A stretch of 64,000 nt of DNA from Torymus aiolomorphi (GCA_036365515.1 CM070877.1:67311022-67375021), one strand, 5' to 3'; shown: positions 22,370-35,414, numbered from the stretch's first letter. Notes: generated from the sequence alone by a model not told the origin. Numbers and translations are program-made.

Positions 22370-24840
22370 CCCGCTCCCAGACGTCGCTTATCTCCAGATT
22401 GGCGACTCTGTACACCAATCCGACGCGGCTATACTTGAAATGTCGGGAACAACTTTATCCCTGGTGGTCTTGGTCAGCTCTCTTGAGGTTTGAGGTCTGC
22501 CTCGAGGCTGCGTCAGTCTATCGCTATGTGAAAATTTTCTTTATCCTCCAGTGACTGGAGCTTTAGCTTCGATAGAAGCTTTCTCTTTCTCTAGCTCCGC
22601 AGGCTGCTCTACCTGTGGAGTTAGTAATACATGATTCGTTTTGCTTTCTTGGTTATCTACCAAGATAGCAAAGTTTGCCTCTTCGTGTTTGTGGTCTCTC
22701 GTTGGTCACTACTTCATTGATGACGGGCACGCCGGCGTCTGGTACGTTTTCCAGCCAGACGACGGTGGTGAAAGACAGGTCTTTTTCGTTATCTTCCGAC
22801 CTGATCGGTCCCAGCGCCCCCTGGCCGCTTCAAACTCCCACGGTGGTCGGGCGTTGTCGTCATCCTCTTCACATTCTTTGACTTTTTGTTCTTCCTTCTT
22901 CTTCTGTTCTAAAAATCAGTTCGTATCCTCGGAAATTCTTCGGATTCTCGAAATTCAGAATCGAATTTCCGTAGCCATAGTGCCGGACAGGCGAAACGAG
23001 TTGTCGAGCTACCCATTGCACTTACCACGTCCGGTTGGTGTGAGACAGCGCATTCCGGGGTGGCCTTCCCCTAGGGTATGCTCGAATCGGTTAGGTCGCT
23101 TCTATGGTCACCGCCTACGTTACCTGGAGTAAAACACACTCCAAACGAGGAATCTTTACCGTCGATTCGTCAAACAAATCGGGAACGGGATACCTGGCGG
23201 CACAACGCGGATGCGGAAGCTAAGTTTCGACGGATTTACGGCACTTGGCGAAACCCCTAGTCACTTTTATCAGTCACTGGTGTGACTGGCCGAGGAGTGA
23301 CCTGTCAATCGCGGCGTAATTTTTGGCAAAATTAGCTGACCCACGTTGCCACGTGAGGGGATCGCCTAAGCTAACCTGGAGTCATTCGGCTTCCGGTCGA
23401 GGGGTCCTATCCCTCCGAGGATCTTCATCTCTCTTCTATTCGTCTGGAAGTTGACGGCTTCGTGGATTTTCCCGTGTCCATTTCCACCATCCATCGAACT
23501 TTAACAGCGCTACGATGTTTCGGCACCAAAGTTTGTTACCTGCCGTACGCTAAAAGCTACCGTTGACCTGTCCCGCTCGTCACTTTATGTGAGCCCCTTT
23601 GGTCAAATGATGTGTCTCGCTATCTTTGCTTTAGCGACGGTAGGCTGCGGCTATGTCAGCTTCGCTGATCATTGCCCCTATCGTAATAGGGACAGTATGA
23701 GACTCAACTCATCTCACCGCAGCCATAGCAGTGGATGAAATCTGAGGGCTGTCCTTGACCTCGTCGACGGTCGTCCTTGCCCCTGTATCAAGGTCGTTCA
23801 AATGATACCTTGATGCTGTCCTTGACCTTGTCGACGGTCTTCCTTGCTCTCGTAGTGACGTCTTCGTTTCTCCTTTCAACAATTCTTTCGAGATTTCACT
23901 TCAACTGCTATGGTAACACGAACTGTCATTGCTCACGCTGTTCTCTGATTTCTGACGTGGCGGTCTTTGTTCGTCTTCTTTGTCTTCCGAAAACAATCGT
24001 CGCTCTCTTCTTCGTCGTCACTGCTGAGTTCTATTCGTCACTCATTCTTTTCTTAGCAGTGATTTTCCATCATCTGGTGTCATCTTCTTTCTTCTTCGTC
24101 CTCTTCATCGATTATTGCGGCATATTCTCTGTCTTTCTGGTGCCGCACCAAGGTTTCAACTTGCCTTGGTGAGTCCTTCCCCTACCTCCCAGGCCCTACC
24201 GTGGCTCTTAAGCAGCGGTTGAGTCCTGCTTACCAGCGGCACCTGGGAAGAGAGCTCTACTTTTTCATGACGGTTGTCTCTAAATTCTCTTTGGTCTTGT
24301 GTTTCTTCTTCTTCTTCTGGTACACATTCTTCCATGTTGTGTACCAGTTTTGTCTGGTACAACACAAAAAAAATTGTACCAGCCAGTTCACCATGGGTTC
24401 GAATCTACCCCTCAGTTCGATTCTTAGTCACTTGTTCCATTCCCTTGGGGGAATTATGTCTGCTAGCCTTCACTAGGCTAGCAACTGGTATCGATTGAAC
24501 GCTTGTCCCAAATTTTGTCGAGTCTTCAATCCCCTGATGCTTCTCTTCATAATTTTTAATAAATAAAAACAATTTCACATCTAGCTCATAAATTAATTTC
24601 GTCTAGGCGCACCGTATCTAACTATTTATCACAATTTTTCTCGATTTTTCACAAAAATCTTCAAACTTCTACCCCTAGAGGGTTTGTTGTTGGTTGATTA
24701 TCGTTGTTTAGTCACTTTCTAACTAAAAATCCAAAAAAAATCAGAAAAACGCAAAAGGAAATTTCCAAGATTCGAACTTTGCTCCTTCAAAGTCAAAATT
24801 TCGCGATATTCCCAAGGACACACACGTTTAGGGCACCAGT
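22370..24840 (-). mobile_element. Internal region of a non-autonomous LTR element
   Basis: 2.47 kb between the LTRs. On the minus strand, a primer-binding-like TGGTGCCCTAAACGTGTG (24838-24821) starts 2 bases after the 5' LTR, and a polypurine tract adjoins the 3' LTR. I found no reverse transcriptase, integrase or RNase H motif in any frame. The only hint of former coding is an acidic Glu/Asp-rich stretch on the minus strand around 24000-24330. It is therefore either a LARD-like non-autonomous element or a gag-only remnant. A GATACCTTGATGCTGTCCTT-type segment is repeated within 23740-23840. Confidence 0.65.
24821..24838 (-). promoter_or_regulatory. tRNA primer-binding site candidate
   Basis: TGGTGCCCTAAACGTGTG on the minus strand, 2 bases inside the 5' LTR. 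TGG matches the complement of a tRNA CCA tail, which is how minus-strand DNA synthesis is primed. It fixes the element's orientation. Confidence 0.6.
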
Positions 24841-26018
24841 TGTCACGGGGTGGTTATTAGGGCTAAGATGCGTTTCACCAGTACTTCTTAGCGGTTCGAC
24901 TCCGTATCTGTCGGTTCAACTCCCGGAATGTTCAGATTAGGCAACAGACGCTATTACATCTTGCAATGTTAACCTAATCTTGTTACTTACCGTGCAACAC
25001 GCGAGTCGATGACTCTCGCTTTATTTCTCACCAGTGACTCGAACTCTTCTCTTGGTCACTGGGTCGTGTGCCGGCTGCTCAGATGAAACGATACGTTTTC
25101 TCTCACGTAACGACCGCGGAGGCGGCGGGACTAAGGTTGCGAAATGATAACTCGAGTGATTAACCTTTAGAGGACGGGATGGCCCCTATACGGGCCATGC
25201 CCATGATCGACCCTTTACATGTGTTAGTTTTGAGATGTGAGACATCACAAAAACTCGATTTCTATAGAAAAGTGAGAGAAAACAGTAAACCCAAATCCCC
25301 GTCCTCTAAAGGTTAAATTTAATAACAAATGACTATTGTTTATTGAATAAAAGGTGATGAAGTTGAGTAATTGGTAAACAGTCTGTATGGTAAAATAATT
25401 ACGTTAAATTATGATTAGTTTCCTACCTAATGGTGCGCCAGCACATATAATCAGACGTCAGCTGTCTCGAGGGCTGACGTCATACTCACGGTATGATACG
25501 CCGTGCACGCGCGGTAACATACACCGCGCGTATACGGTATTCTACGTCGCGCACTCATCGTTGAATACGCAAGTATGACAGAGCGGTCGCACTCGCTGCG
25601 CGACAGACATACACTTGTCAGAGTGCCGGTTACAAACTGTCGGCAAGCCGAACCTTGCCGGTGACCTTCTACAAATAATGTCCCAGACCTGTGTTCTCTC
25701 TGCGTTCGCTCTCTCCGCACGAGAACGCCTATTGAAAGCCGCTGTCCAGGTGCGACGAGCCTGGACAAGCGGTCGCGCGTAATTATCCGTGGCGCAGATT
25801 ATACGTGCACGCTTAACTTTCTCATAGGTTAGATTGGTACCGTGTGGCCTATGTTTCTCGCGGACATCCTCGCTGCTCGTCTGGCTTCGTAGTATCACCT
25901 CTCATGATCCTCTCTGCTGCTCTCATGCCAGGCGAACAGGCTTACTGCACAAGGATATTGCTGGTTTGGAAGTGCAGCAGGTTGATCTAGCCTGTTGCAC
26001 TGTTTCTGTGTTCTTCTT
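24841..26018 (-). mobile_element. 5' LTR, outer segment (split by nested insertions)
   Basis: Matches 20949-22045 base by base with scattered changes. It holds a 149-bp TTAA MITE at 25164-25312 and is cut at 26018 by the palindromic element. The LTR resumes at 37390. Confidence 0.8.
25164..25312. mobile_element. 149-bp MITE, TTAA-flanked (copy 1)
   Basis: Ends CCTTTAGAGGACGGG and its complement CCCGTCCTCTAAAGG, flanked by TTAA at 25160-25163 and 25313-25316. The other LTR (near 21285) lacks it, confirming an insertion. TTAA duplication with such termini points to mobilisation by a piggyBac-type transposase. No coding content. Confidence 0.85.
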
Positions 26019-26084
26019 CCCTACTGAAAAATCTCACATGAGATCTCACGCCAAAATCTCATCAGACCTTTTTAGTCAATCATA

Positions 26085-27297
26085 ATTAAATTCACTATTA
26101 AAATTTAAGTAAAGTTAACAGAAGAACATCGTTTTCTTCTTTCCAATCAGTGCGTACCTATTCAGAAGAAAAGTTGGTGCAAGAATTCAATGCCTCGTGA
26201 CTTTAAAAAATATAAGTTCTACGGAAAAAAATTAATGAAGAAACGCGTTTTTCTATTGGTTTCGATAATTCTGAATAATTCAAAATAGTTTTCCAGTTAA
26301 CTTTCTTTTTTTAATATTAAATAAAAAATTTCCAGAAAATTGTTAAGTCCTTAAATGACAAAAATTAAAGTTTTTCGAAAAATCAGCCTTAACCGAAATG
26401 AACTGCTTTCTGATGTTAATTTCAATGGTTTATTGTATTTTCAAAAATTAATATTTGGATTGCTAAACCACCATTCTCCACTGAAAAAGATCCCACGGTG
26501 ATCCTGCGACCCTGCAAAAAATAATCAGTTGCTAAAACAGCGGCGAACTCAGCTGTTTTCGCCGCTGACTTTCCAATTCCAGTTTTTTAAATATATTTGT
26601 GAAAATATTAACTAGATAATAATAGATCCATTTATTAAATGCCTTCTTCAACAATTACATAATATTAATATATAATTGTAATATAATTTTAGTTATAACA
26701 GGTTAAAAAAGTAAGGCAATGAGAATTTTATTAGGAAAAAACTCTATTCATAGAAAGTATTTATAAATATACTTATAAAAATAATCATATACATTACTTC
26801 ATAAATGTATGTATTAATGGTATTCTATTTATACCTGAAATGTATTATTACCACATATGGTAGCTACAATTTTCTCAATGACAACGAATGGCAGAAAACA
26901 GAACGGCGAGACGATGCTTAACGAGTCTCGGTTCGTGCCACTCGACACCGACCCACGATATCAAAATCACGCAAAGCAGGCATCGAGCGCGCCCTCGAGT
27001 ACTCGATGGTAACGACCTTGATAGGCATCGGTGACAACGGTGGAATAGGGTTGGCGTACCCCAGGTACCCAGCACACCCATACGCACTAAGTACACTAGC
27101 GTATTGACATGAACGACGCCTGAGTTGAAATTATCCGAACAGTCCTTTTCATAATTTGATATGTGTGGTTTGCAAGTGATATTAACAAGTGCTACTTAAT
27201 TATTATCACATATCATTCAATTAGGAAAAAATCCACACAGAAAAAAATTAACTTGTAAACTTTACTGCTTTTATAAGAAAACTTATTATTTTTATAG
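26085..27297. repeat. Left palindrome arm, non-coding part
   Basis: Pairs with about 36154-37320. AT-rich apart from a GC-richer patch at 26880-27110 (ACGATGCTTAACGAGTCTCG, complement near 36520). No protein recognised on either strand. Confidence 0.7.
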
Positions 27298-27513
27298 TAG
27301 CGCTGGGACACACTCGACATGTGAGAGTTTTACTGTTGAAAAAGTAATTTTTATGATTTCCGTAGCATATTTTACTTTATAAATAATAATTTTTTTTATT
27401 TTTGTAGCAAATTTTACTATTTGAAATAGTTATTTTTATTATTTTTTCAGTAGTCATAAAAAGTACTATTTCAAATAGTAAAAATCTCATATGTCTAGTG
27501 TGTCCCAGCGCTA
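27298..27513. mobile_element. 216-bp MITE, TAGCGCTGGGACACAC termini (left arm)
   Basis: Starts TAGCGCTGGGACACAC and ends with its complement GTGTGTCCCAGCGCTA. Internally it is a long imperfect hairpin (TACTATTTGAAATAG). The same unit sits at the mirror position 35938-36153, so it was present before the palindrome formed. Confidence 0.8.
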
Positions 27514-28229
27514 TTATATAGAACAATATATTTTCTTCCATACTTATGTTTGACGATTAACATCTAATCCGGTACCAGTGAATTTTAATACAACATATTT
27601 TAATTGCGAATGATTGGTAGAAAAATATTTAGATTAGAAGTAATAACATTTAATTAGAGTTTATAAGATTTTTCATAATTTGTACAGTGTGTTTTGAATT
27701 GTTCGCAGAAGTATGATTACGGAAATCGTTTATCTGATGTCTATTTTTTTTAATTTTCTAACTCATAATTTGTAAGCTTTTACTAATCAATTTTTCTAAT
27801 CTACATTATTTTTGACAAGAAAAGACTGAATATTAGTAGATTCAGTACAAGACAATAGAAGGCAATAAAGCATTTATAATTATTCCCAATTCACATATAT
27901 TTATAAAGTAACTTCAGATACATTAAAGCATATGGACATGTACAGGTTTTTTTTTATTTTTTTTTAAATTTAGTATTTATAATATTTATGATTTGCAAGT
28001 ATTCTGTATATAGAAGTAAAATTTATTATTATACAACTTACAGTGAAAGATGAAACTCAGCACTGGTCATAAAATACTTTCTATATATTGCCAAGCGTCA
28101 TCCTTGGAAATGCACATATATATAAGTCGACCAAGCAATCCCCATTGACGGAAGTCACCCAGCCAACCCCAGAAGAATCAACAGTGGTTCAAGTAGCAAT
28201 GGCAAACTTTTAAATATTGGAATGTTACT

Positions 28230-29221
28230 CACCAGTTGAGGAGACGGCAACAAACTTGCAAAAAGGGTTGCAGGAGGTAGAAGTCACCACGACAGGCAGA
28301 GACAAAAGATATAGCTTTACCCAGCTAAATACACAGATCCTCATAGCAAATCTATGAATATGAGGAAGTACGAGTCAGAAGCAAAAATACATGAAAGTGG
28401 GAATGCCCTGCTCTCATCTAGATGTAAACATAGGAAACATGACCACGAAGATGACAGCTCTACTTTATACGCCACGACGGCGGATAACTCGGTACGACCT
28501 CGGAGATGACAGTGTGGCCGCAGCTGCAGAACGTCTTCCTCGACGTAGAAACAGGAACCACCACAATCTCACGTTTGAACTTTCGTCGTCGGAACCATTG
28601 AAACGCGTGCGCATTAAAGCGCCGGTCCATACGGCATACGGCGGTCGATGACAGCTGCTGGGCGCTCATATACGAGAAAGAATGAGGCTGCAATCACACG
28701 GTGCGGCATAGAGCAGTGGCATAGAGGATGCGTCATGGAGACAGCCAATCGGGGCTATTTTTGCATCACCAGAATAGCTCTGATTGGCTGTCTCCATGAC
28801 GCAACCTCTATGCCGCAGCTCTATGCCGCACCATGTGATTTCAGCCTAAGAGTGTGGTGGTTCCTGTTTCTAAGTCGAGGAGGACGTTCTACAGCTGCAG
28901 CCACGCTGTCATCTTCGAGGTCGTGCCGAGTTTTCCGCCGTCGTGGCGTGTAAAGTCATCTTCGTGGTTATGTTTCCTATGTTTACATCTAGATGAGAGC
29001 AGGGTATTCCCACTTTCATGTATTTTTTCTTCTGATTCATGCTTCTTCATATTCCGAGTTTTACTATGAGGATCTGTGTATTTAGCTGGGTAAAGCTATT
29101 TTTTTTTCTCTGCCAGTCGTGGTGAATTCTACCCCCTGATTCCTGCACTCGATGCCATAATTGATAATTAGAACCCTTTTTGCAAGTTTGTTGCCATCTT
29201 CTCAACTGGTGAGTAACATTC
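28230..29221. repeat. Central hairpin of the palindrome
   Basis: 28230-28590 is complementary to 28850-29221; for example CATCTAGATGTAAACATAGG pairs near 28990, and GAGGAAGACGTTCT-type sequence pairs near 28880. 28591-28684 has no partner, so the apex is slightly asymmetric. Confidence 0.75.
28685..28847. mobile_element. 163-bp hairpin MITE at the palindrome apex
   Basis: AGGCTGCAATCACACGGTGC is complemented by GCACCATGTGATTTCAGCCT at the far end, and the GCGTCATGGAGACAGCCAAT segment pairs almost perfectly. The loop is about 24 bases. It is palindromic at high stem identity, typical of a young MITE. Confidence 0.75.
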
Positions 29222-29415
29222 TAAGAGTAAGAAACATTCTAAGTGGGCTACACTGCTCTCGCGTCTCATGCAACTCTCATACAGACATACTGGAGTGGGG
29301 AAACACTCATGTGTGTGTTTCATCCGCCGTCGCTCGGCAGATGCGCATACCATTGTACCTATCCTGATCCTCGCGTACAGCGCGCTGCATGTTGAAACAT
29401 TCACATATTCCAACA
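29222..29415 (-). repeat. Copia 3' LTR, truncated
   Basis: Matches the first 190 or so bases of the 309-base 5' LTR (TGTTGGAATATGTGAATG...), then stops at TTTCTTACTC and joins host palindrome sequence. The missing part is the segment that carries the AATAAAG signal and the LTR end. Both sides of the junction contain ACATTCTAAG, suggesting a microhomology deletion. Confidence 0.75.
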
Positions 29416-29426
29416 AGCCTCCCTGA
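29416..29426 (-). promoter_or_regulatory. Copia polypurine tract
   Basis: TCAGGGAGGCT on the minus strand immediately precedes the 3' LTR start TGTTGG, the expected place for plus-strand DNA priming. Confidence 0.65.
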
Positions 29427-29514
29427 ATTTTCAACATTATAATTAAATGTTCATTCTTTCATTCAGTCATACAGTAATTTTCAAGTATCACATCGTTAAT
29501 AGATTTCTTTTATT

Positions 29515-32500
29515 TCAAATCACTCTCAACGCTTTTCTATTTTTCAAAAACTTCGTCTTATCAAAACTCTTTGTTAACATATCTGCTAGATTAAATTCTG
29601 AGTCTATTTTTACAACGTCAATTATTCCGTTTTCGTAGTTTTCATTAACGTAGTGATACTGCACTTCAATGTGCTTTGAATGTTTTTGTAAGATTACCAA
29701 ATTTTGCGATTGCAATTGCGCCTGAGTTATCTTCATACATTTTAATTGGTTTAATAAATTTTACGTTAAATGATTCGCATAATAAATTTTTAATGAACAA
29801 GATTTCTGTCACAGCTTCAGATATAGCAGTATATTCTGCAAAAGTAGAACATTTTGTTACTGTACTTTGTTTATGCGTTTTCCAAAAAATTAAATTTCCA
29901 TATAATCTAATTACAAAACCTGTTGTAGATTTTCTATCTACATTATCTCCTGCATAGTCAGAATCTACCATACAATCTAATACTTCGCTTTAAATCTTTA
30001 GTCTTAAATAAGTATTTCAAAATTCTCAATGCATATTTAAAGTGTCTTTGGTCATAACAACTTTGGTAACGATTTAAATAATTAACGCTATATGTTATAT
30101 CTGGCCTTGTGCCTGTACTGATATATAATAATTCGCCGATTAAATTTCTGTATTTTATTCTTTCATCTATTTCATTTGCTTGTTCTAATTTTAGATTACT
30201 CTCCATTGGAGTATCGTATAATTTTGCATTTTCAAGGTTGTATTTTATAGCCAAAGATTCAATATATTTCGTTTGACTTAAAGTCATTTTACCTCTGTCT
30301 TCACTATATTCAATATCGATGCCAATATATTGGTTAATTTTGCCCAAATCTTTCATTATAAATCTTTCCATTAAACTTGCTTTTACTTTGTTTATTTTAT
30401 TTTTGTCTTTGCAACAAATCAAGAGATCATCTACAAAAACTAGTATATATATTGAATCTTTGCCTGTATTATTTACGTATAGTCAGTAATCGTAGTTACT
30501 TCATACAAAATTCAGTTTTTCGACATATTTGTTGAAACAATCATACCATGCTCTAGGACTTTCTCTGAGACCATACAGAGCCTTTTGCAATTTGCAAACT
30601 TTATTGTCTCCAGTTTCATAACCTTTTGGTTCATTAACGTACACTTCTGATTTTACATTGCCATTTAAAAATGCCGTTTCAACATCCATTTGTTCTATAA
30701 ACGAATTATTTTTACAACTGTAAGACAATAAAATTTTCGACGTTTGCATTTTACCTACAGGTGAATAAACATTTTCAACATATTCTTTTTGTTGGAATTC
30801 TCTTACAACTAATCTTGCTTTATAAGTATCCTTATTTTTCTTTTTATAGACCCATTTAACATCAATGACCTTTTTTTTTTTGGCCTTTCGACAATTTGCC
30901 ATGTGTGATTTTTCTTTAAACTGTTTATTTCGGAATCCATTGCTATTTGCCATTGTTTATATTCGCTGGAGTTTATCGCCTCCTTGAATGTATTTGGTAC
31001 ATTTGCAACAATATAATTTACATAAATAAAGTGAGTAACTGGATTTCCGTATCTATTTACTGGACTTTTCTTTTTTTGAGATTTTAGCGGTATTGTTAGT
31101 CTATCTCTATTTTCGTTGTCTTCGTTATCAGATTCATTAGCGTTTACATTATTCGCATCGATTAATTCAATTTGCTATCCTCTACTTTCCCCGAAGGTCG
31201 CAGTAGAGTAAGAAGGATATTCAGAATGGCTGTTGTTCGTTTCATTTAATTCTACGTTAATTTCAGAATCACTATTTTCGTTTTCTAAACAGATTAACTT
31301 TATACTATCTTCTATTACATCAACATGCCTTGCAGTAATTTCTTTATTATTAACTAAGACTTTATAACCGTTTTCAACGTATCCTACTAATACAGCTATT
31401 TGTACCTTGTTATCCCACTTACTTTTCCTTCTTCCGTAAATTTTTAAATTTTCAACATTTGGCTTTATCCCGAAAAATATTTCATAAGGAGTTTTATTCT
31501 CTGAAGTGTTTGCAATTGTTCGATTTTTTAAATAAGCTACCGTTTTCATTATTTCCGGCCAATATCTTCTATGAATTTTTGCTTCCCTCATTAAGCATCT
31601 ACCTATATCCATTGCTGATCTATTATATCTCTCCGCTACTCCATTTAATTCGTGGACGTACGGTGGACATGTCAATAATTCTATTCCTTTTGATTTTACA
31701 AAATAGAAAATTTCGCAATTTAGATATTCTCTACTGTTATCACATTGCACCTTTTTAATTCTCTTATTAAATTTATTTTCTACTAAATTTACGAACTCAA
31801 TAAAACAACTTACAGTTTTTGACTTATTCTTAATGCAAAAGATTCTAGTACATTTACTATATCATCAATAAATGTAAGAAAATATTTTTCTCCACCATAG
31901 CCAGTAGTACTATGTGGACCATTTAAATCAGTGTGTATTAACTCTAGGATTTCTTTCGTTTTTGTTCGATTATTTTCAAACGGTATATTTGCCATTTTAC
32001 TTTGTATGCAATTTGCACATTTCATATCTATGTTTTCTAATTTATCTGGTAAACCTTCAACCTAATTTATTATTTACTATTTTATTCAAATAATTAAAAT
32101 TTACATGGCCAAGTGCTCTATGCCATTTTTCTTTATCTGATAATCTTACTGAATTTACATATTTATCTTTATTTTTATTCGTTAATGCATAACTTTTCAA
32201 AGAATACAAATTATCAATTTTATTTGCAATAGCTACTAATTCTCCCGATTTATTGTAAATTTTAGCATTACTGTCTCGTGCAGTTATTGTACCATTTTTA
32301 GTTATTCTGGAAAAGCTTAACAAATTGTACTTAATTCCTTCTACATAATATACATTACTCAAATCAATTTGTTTTTCATTATAATAATTTCCAACTTTAA
32401 TTTTTATATTACCGATTTTCGTCGCTTTTAACATTTTACCGTCTGGTAATTTTACATTTACCGGATCTTTTAAAACTATATACTTTTCAAAATATTTATC

Positions 32501-33477
32501 GCTTTTAATAATATGGTCTGTGGAACCACTGCCCAATAACCAATTTATTTCGTTACCTTCTGGGCCACATACTTGTGTTGACCACGTCTCGGATGATGAA
32601 CCCTGCTGCTTGTCCGTTGACTTATTTTGATTTGAACTGCGTCCGCGTCCTCTGCCTCGATTGTAGCCTCGTTGGTTTCCACGTTGCCGCTCAATGATTG
32701 AGCACCTCTGACTCTGCCGCCTTGTTGGCCTTTCCAACAATCCTTTTGATAATGTCCGACGTTGCCGTAAGTAAAGCACTGTCCGTTTGTCTTTGTTGAG
32801 AACGTGCTTACATTACTCTTCTTTTCTGAATTATTTTTAATTAAATTCTTTTCTTTGATTTTTGATTTTAAGTAATCTACTGTTCTTTCTCTTTCTGGAA
32901 TGACGTCGATAAAGTCACCAATATAGCTGTAACTTGCTGGTAATGCTTTGATTAAGTATCGCATTTTCTCAGTTTCATCTATCTTTCCTCCGGCTGCTTT
33001 AAATTCGTTCACCGCTTTCTCAAATTCTACGAATAATTCTTCAACATCTTCACAATTCTTTAATTTAATATCTTCAATTTTTCCTCGGCATATTATTTGT
33101 AATGACGTGGATTTCGTTACATATAATTTATCCCAATTCGCAATCATTTCATAAGCTGATTTGCACTCACAAACATATTCTAATTGCTTATCTGAAATAG
33201 TGCTAATTAATATATTTCTTGCTTTTAAATCCTTTTTCTTCCATTCATCTGCTTTATCGGTCTCAGCCCGTTCTCTTTCGGCTTACTCTTTGCACTCTTT
33301 ATATTCTAATAGAGTCATCAAGCGAAATTTCCAACTTGTATAATTTGCACCATCAAAAATTGGAATTACTATATCTTCGATTTTTGCTTTCTTAGCCATC
33401 TCGACTTCTTTTAATTTAATATCTTCGTACACTTTTATTACTTTATTTAGCGTAATTATTTTCTGCACTATTTTCAC
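29515..33477 (-). pseudogene. Copia Gag-Pol, multiply frameshifted
   Basis: Gag starts at about 33390 (MAKKAKIEDIVIPIFDG, the usual copia Gag opening) and continues at 33147-32545. The zinc knuckle CFTYGNVGHYQKDC has Tyr in place of the second Cys. The protease site reads LLGSGSTDH where the family has Asp-Ser-Gly, so its catalytic Asp is lost. The integrase core at 31750-31175 shows CDNSREY and NGVAERYNR. Reverse transcriptase is at 30953-29958, with FVDDLL around 30430. RNase H at 29971-29515 shows MVDSDYAGDN and YEDNSGAIAIA. At least eight frames are needed and stops interrupt RT (about 30484). Dead copy. Confidence 0.92.
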
Positions 33478-33817
33478 AAAACGTTTTTCAGCAATCTTTT
33501 TTGGTTTTCACTTTTTCTTTAATGTCCATTTACCACATGTATAACCTCAAATTCTCCCACGTGCTCTATTTTTGTACCGTGCAACGTGCTTCACACAACA
33601 AATCTAATCTGCTTGCATCGGCTTGAATTTTCATAAATTTTCCAATAATTCTTTCTTCTATCACTTAAAGATATATTTTATTATTTATTCACATTTGTAT
33701 TTTTCTTACTTTTGCACTTTTCCTTCAAAATTTTTCACTGCAAACTTTTCTCGAGCCACGTGTTTTCCTCTACCTTCCCCGAAGGTCTGGTAGAGAAAAA
33801 AGATAGTTCCATACCAA

Positions 33818-33833
33818 CCACGATCTGCCACCA
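33818..33833 (-). promoter_or_regulatory. Copia primer-binding site
   Basis: TGGTGGCAGATCGTGG directly follows the 5' LTR end (CTCAACA), with TGG complementary to a tRNA CCA end, as in insect copia elements. Confidence 0.65.
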
Positions 33834-34142
33834 TGTTGAGGTTTGTGGTAAATTAAGAAACAATTATTTAATAGCGAGAGATAAATATAGAGACTTTATT
33901 GAGGTGGCAAAAACGCCGGTCGGCAAGTCCGACTTACATCCCAGTTGAAAAGCGAGAGAGTAAGAAACATTCTAAGTGCGCTACACTGCTCTCGCGTCTC
34001 ACACAACTCTCATACAGACATACTGGAGCGGGGAGTCACTCATGTGTGTGTTTCGTCCACTGTCGCTCAGCAGATGCGCATACCATTGTACCTATCCTCG
34101 CGTACAGCGCGCTCCATGTTGAAACATTCACATATTCTAACA
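33834..34142 (-). repeat. Copia 5' LTR (309 bp)
   Basis: Begins TGTTAGAATATG and ends CAACA on the minus strand. Contains AATAAAG (about 33893) as a likely polyadenylation signal. The 5' part repeats at 29222-29415. Confidence 0.8.
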
Positions 34143-34995
34143 ATTCCAATATTTAAAAGTTTGTCATTGCTACTTGAACCACTGTTGATTCTTCTGGGGT
34201 TGTCTGGATGACTTCCGTCAATGGGGATTGCTTGATCGTCTTATCTGTATGTGCTTTTCCAAGGATAACGCTTGGCAATATATAGAAAGTATTTTATGAC
34301 CAGTGCTGAGTTTCATCTTTCACTGTAAGTTGTATAACAATAAATTTTACTTTTATAAACAGAATACTTGCAAATCATAAATATTATAAATACTAAATTT
34401 AAAAAAAAATAAAAAAAAACCCGTACATGTCCATATGCTTTAATGTATCTGAAGTTACTTTATCAATATATGTGAATTGGGAATAATTATAAATGCTTTA
34501 TTGCCTTCTATTGTCTTGTACTGAATCAACTAATATTCAGTCTTTTCTTGTCGGGAATAATATGGATTAGAAAAATTGATCAGTAAAAGCTTACAAATTA
34601 TGAGTTAGAAAATTAAAAGAAATAGACATCAGACAAACCATTTCCGTAATCATACTTCTGCGAACAATTCGAAACACTCTGTACAAATTATGAAAAATCT
34701 TATAAACTCTAATTAAATGTTTTTACTTCTAATCTAAACATTTTTCTATCAATCATTCGCAATTAAAATATGTTGTGTTAGAATTCACTGGTACCGGTTT
34801 AGATGTTAATCGTCAAACATAATTATGGAATTAAAAGGACAGTAGCGATAGTGTGACAAAACAGATTGAATATCAGTTGATTTAATACAAGAAAATAAAA
34901 AACATATATTATTATTGCCAATTTATATATAGGTATAAAATAACTTAACATATTAAAAAGTATTGACATTGTGTGTCTAAGTTAATGTTATATAA

Positions 34996-35203
34996 CTTAC
35001 AGCGAAAGAAGAAACCCATGCATTATTGCTAAATGCTTCTTGATCATTAAAATATAGCTTACAGTTTGTACGCTTAATGGAGCAGTAAATTTAAAACAAT
35101 ATTATATTTCTTACATAGCCTTTTACACAATGTAAGCTATATTATAACGATCAAGGAGCTATTAGCAATACTGCAAGGGTTTCTTCTTTCGATGTAAGTT
35201 ATA
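34996..35203. repeat. Hairpin MITE-like unit
   Basis: CAGCGAAAGAAGAAACCC (about 35000) pairs with GGGTTTCTTCTTTCG (about 35178), and AATATAGCTTACA pairs with TGTAAGCTATATT (about 35128). The apex is about 70 bases. The terminal motif matches the recurrent ATAACTTACAG motif of this arm. Confidence 0.6.
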
Positions 35204-35265
35204 CCTATAACTATTTCTTGTACTTTTACACATAGTAAACTTGCAATCCATAAATATTAAATTAA

Positions 35266-35414
35266 CCTTTAGAGGACGGGATGGCCCCTATACGGGCCAT
35301 GCCCATGATCGACCCTTTACATGTGTTAGTTTTGAGATGTGAGACATCACAAAAACTCGATTTCTATAGAAAAGTGAGAGAAAACAGTAAACCCAAATCC
35401 CCGTCCTCTAAAGG
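35266..35414. mobile_element. 149-bp MITE, TTAA-flanked (copy 2)
   Basis: Same length and, by eye, the same sequence throughout as 25164-25312, flanked by TTAA (35262-35265 and 35415-35418). It lies in the part of the right arm that has no partner. Two near-identical copies imply recent mobility. Confidence 0.85.

Larger units (their letters stand above)
29222..34142 (-). mobile_element. Ty1/copia retrotransposon, degenerate
   Basis: Minus-strand element with a 5' LTR (34142-33834), primer site, Gag-Pol remnants, polypurine tract and a shortened 3' LTR. It interrupts the right arm of the surrounding palindrome; removing it rejoins GAGTAACATTC with CAATATTTAAAAG. Gene order protease, integrase, reverse transcriptase, RNase H is the copia arrangement. 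Confidence 0.9.

Noticed and set aside
22641..24172. Open frames inside the LTR element interior
   Set aside because: No motif of Gag, protease, RT or integrase; lengths are those expected by chance.
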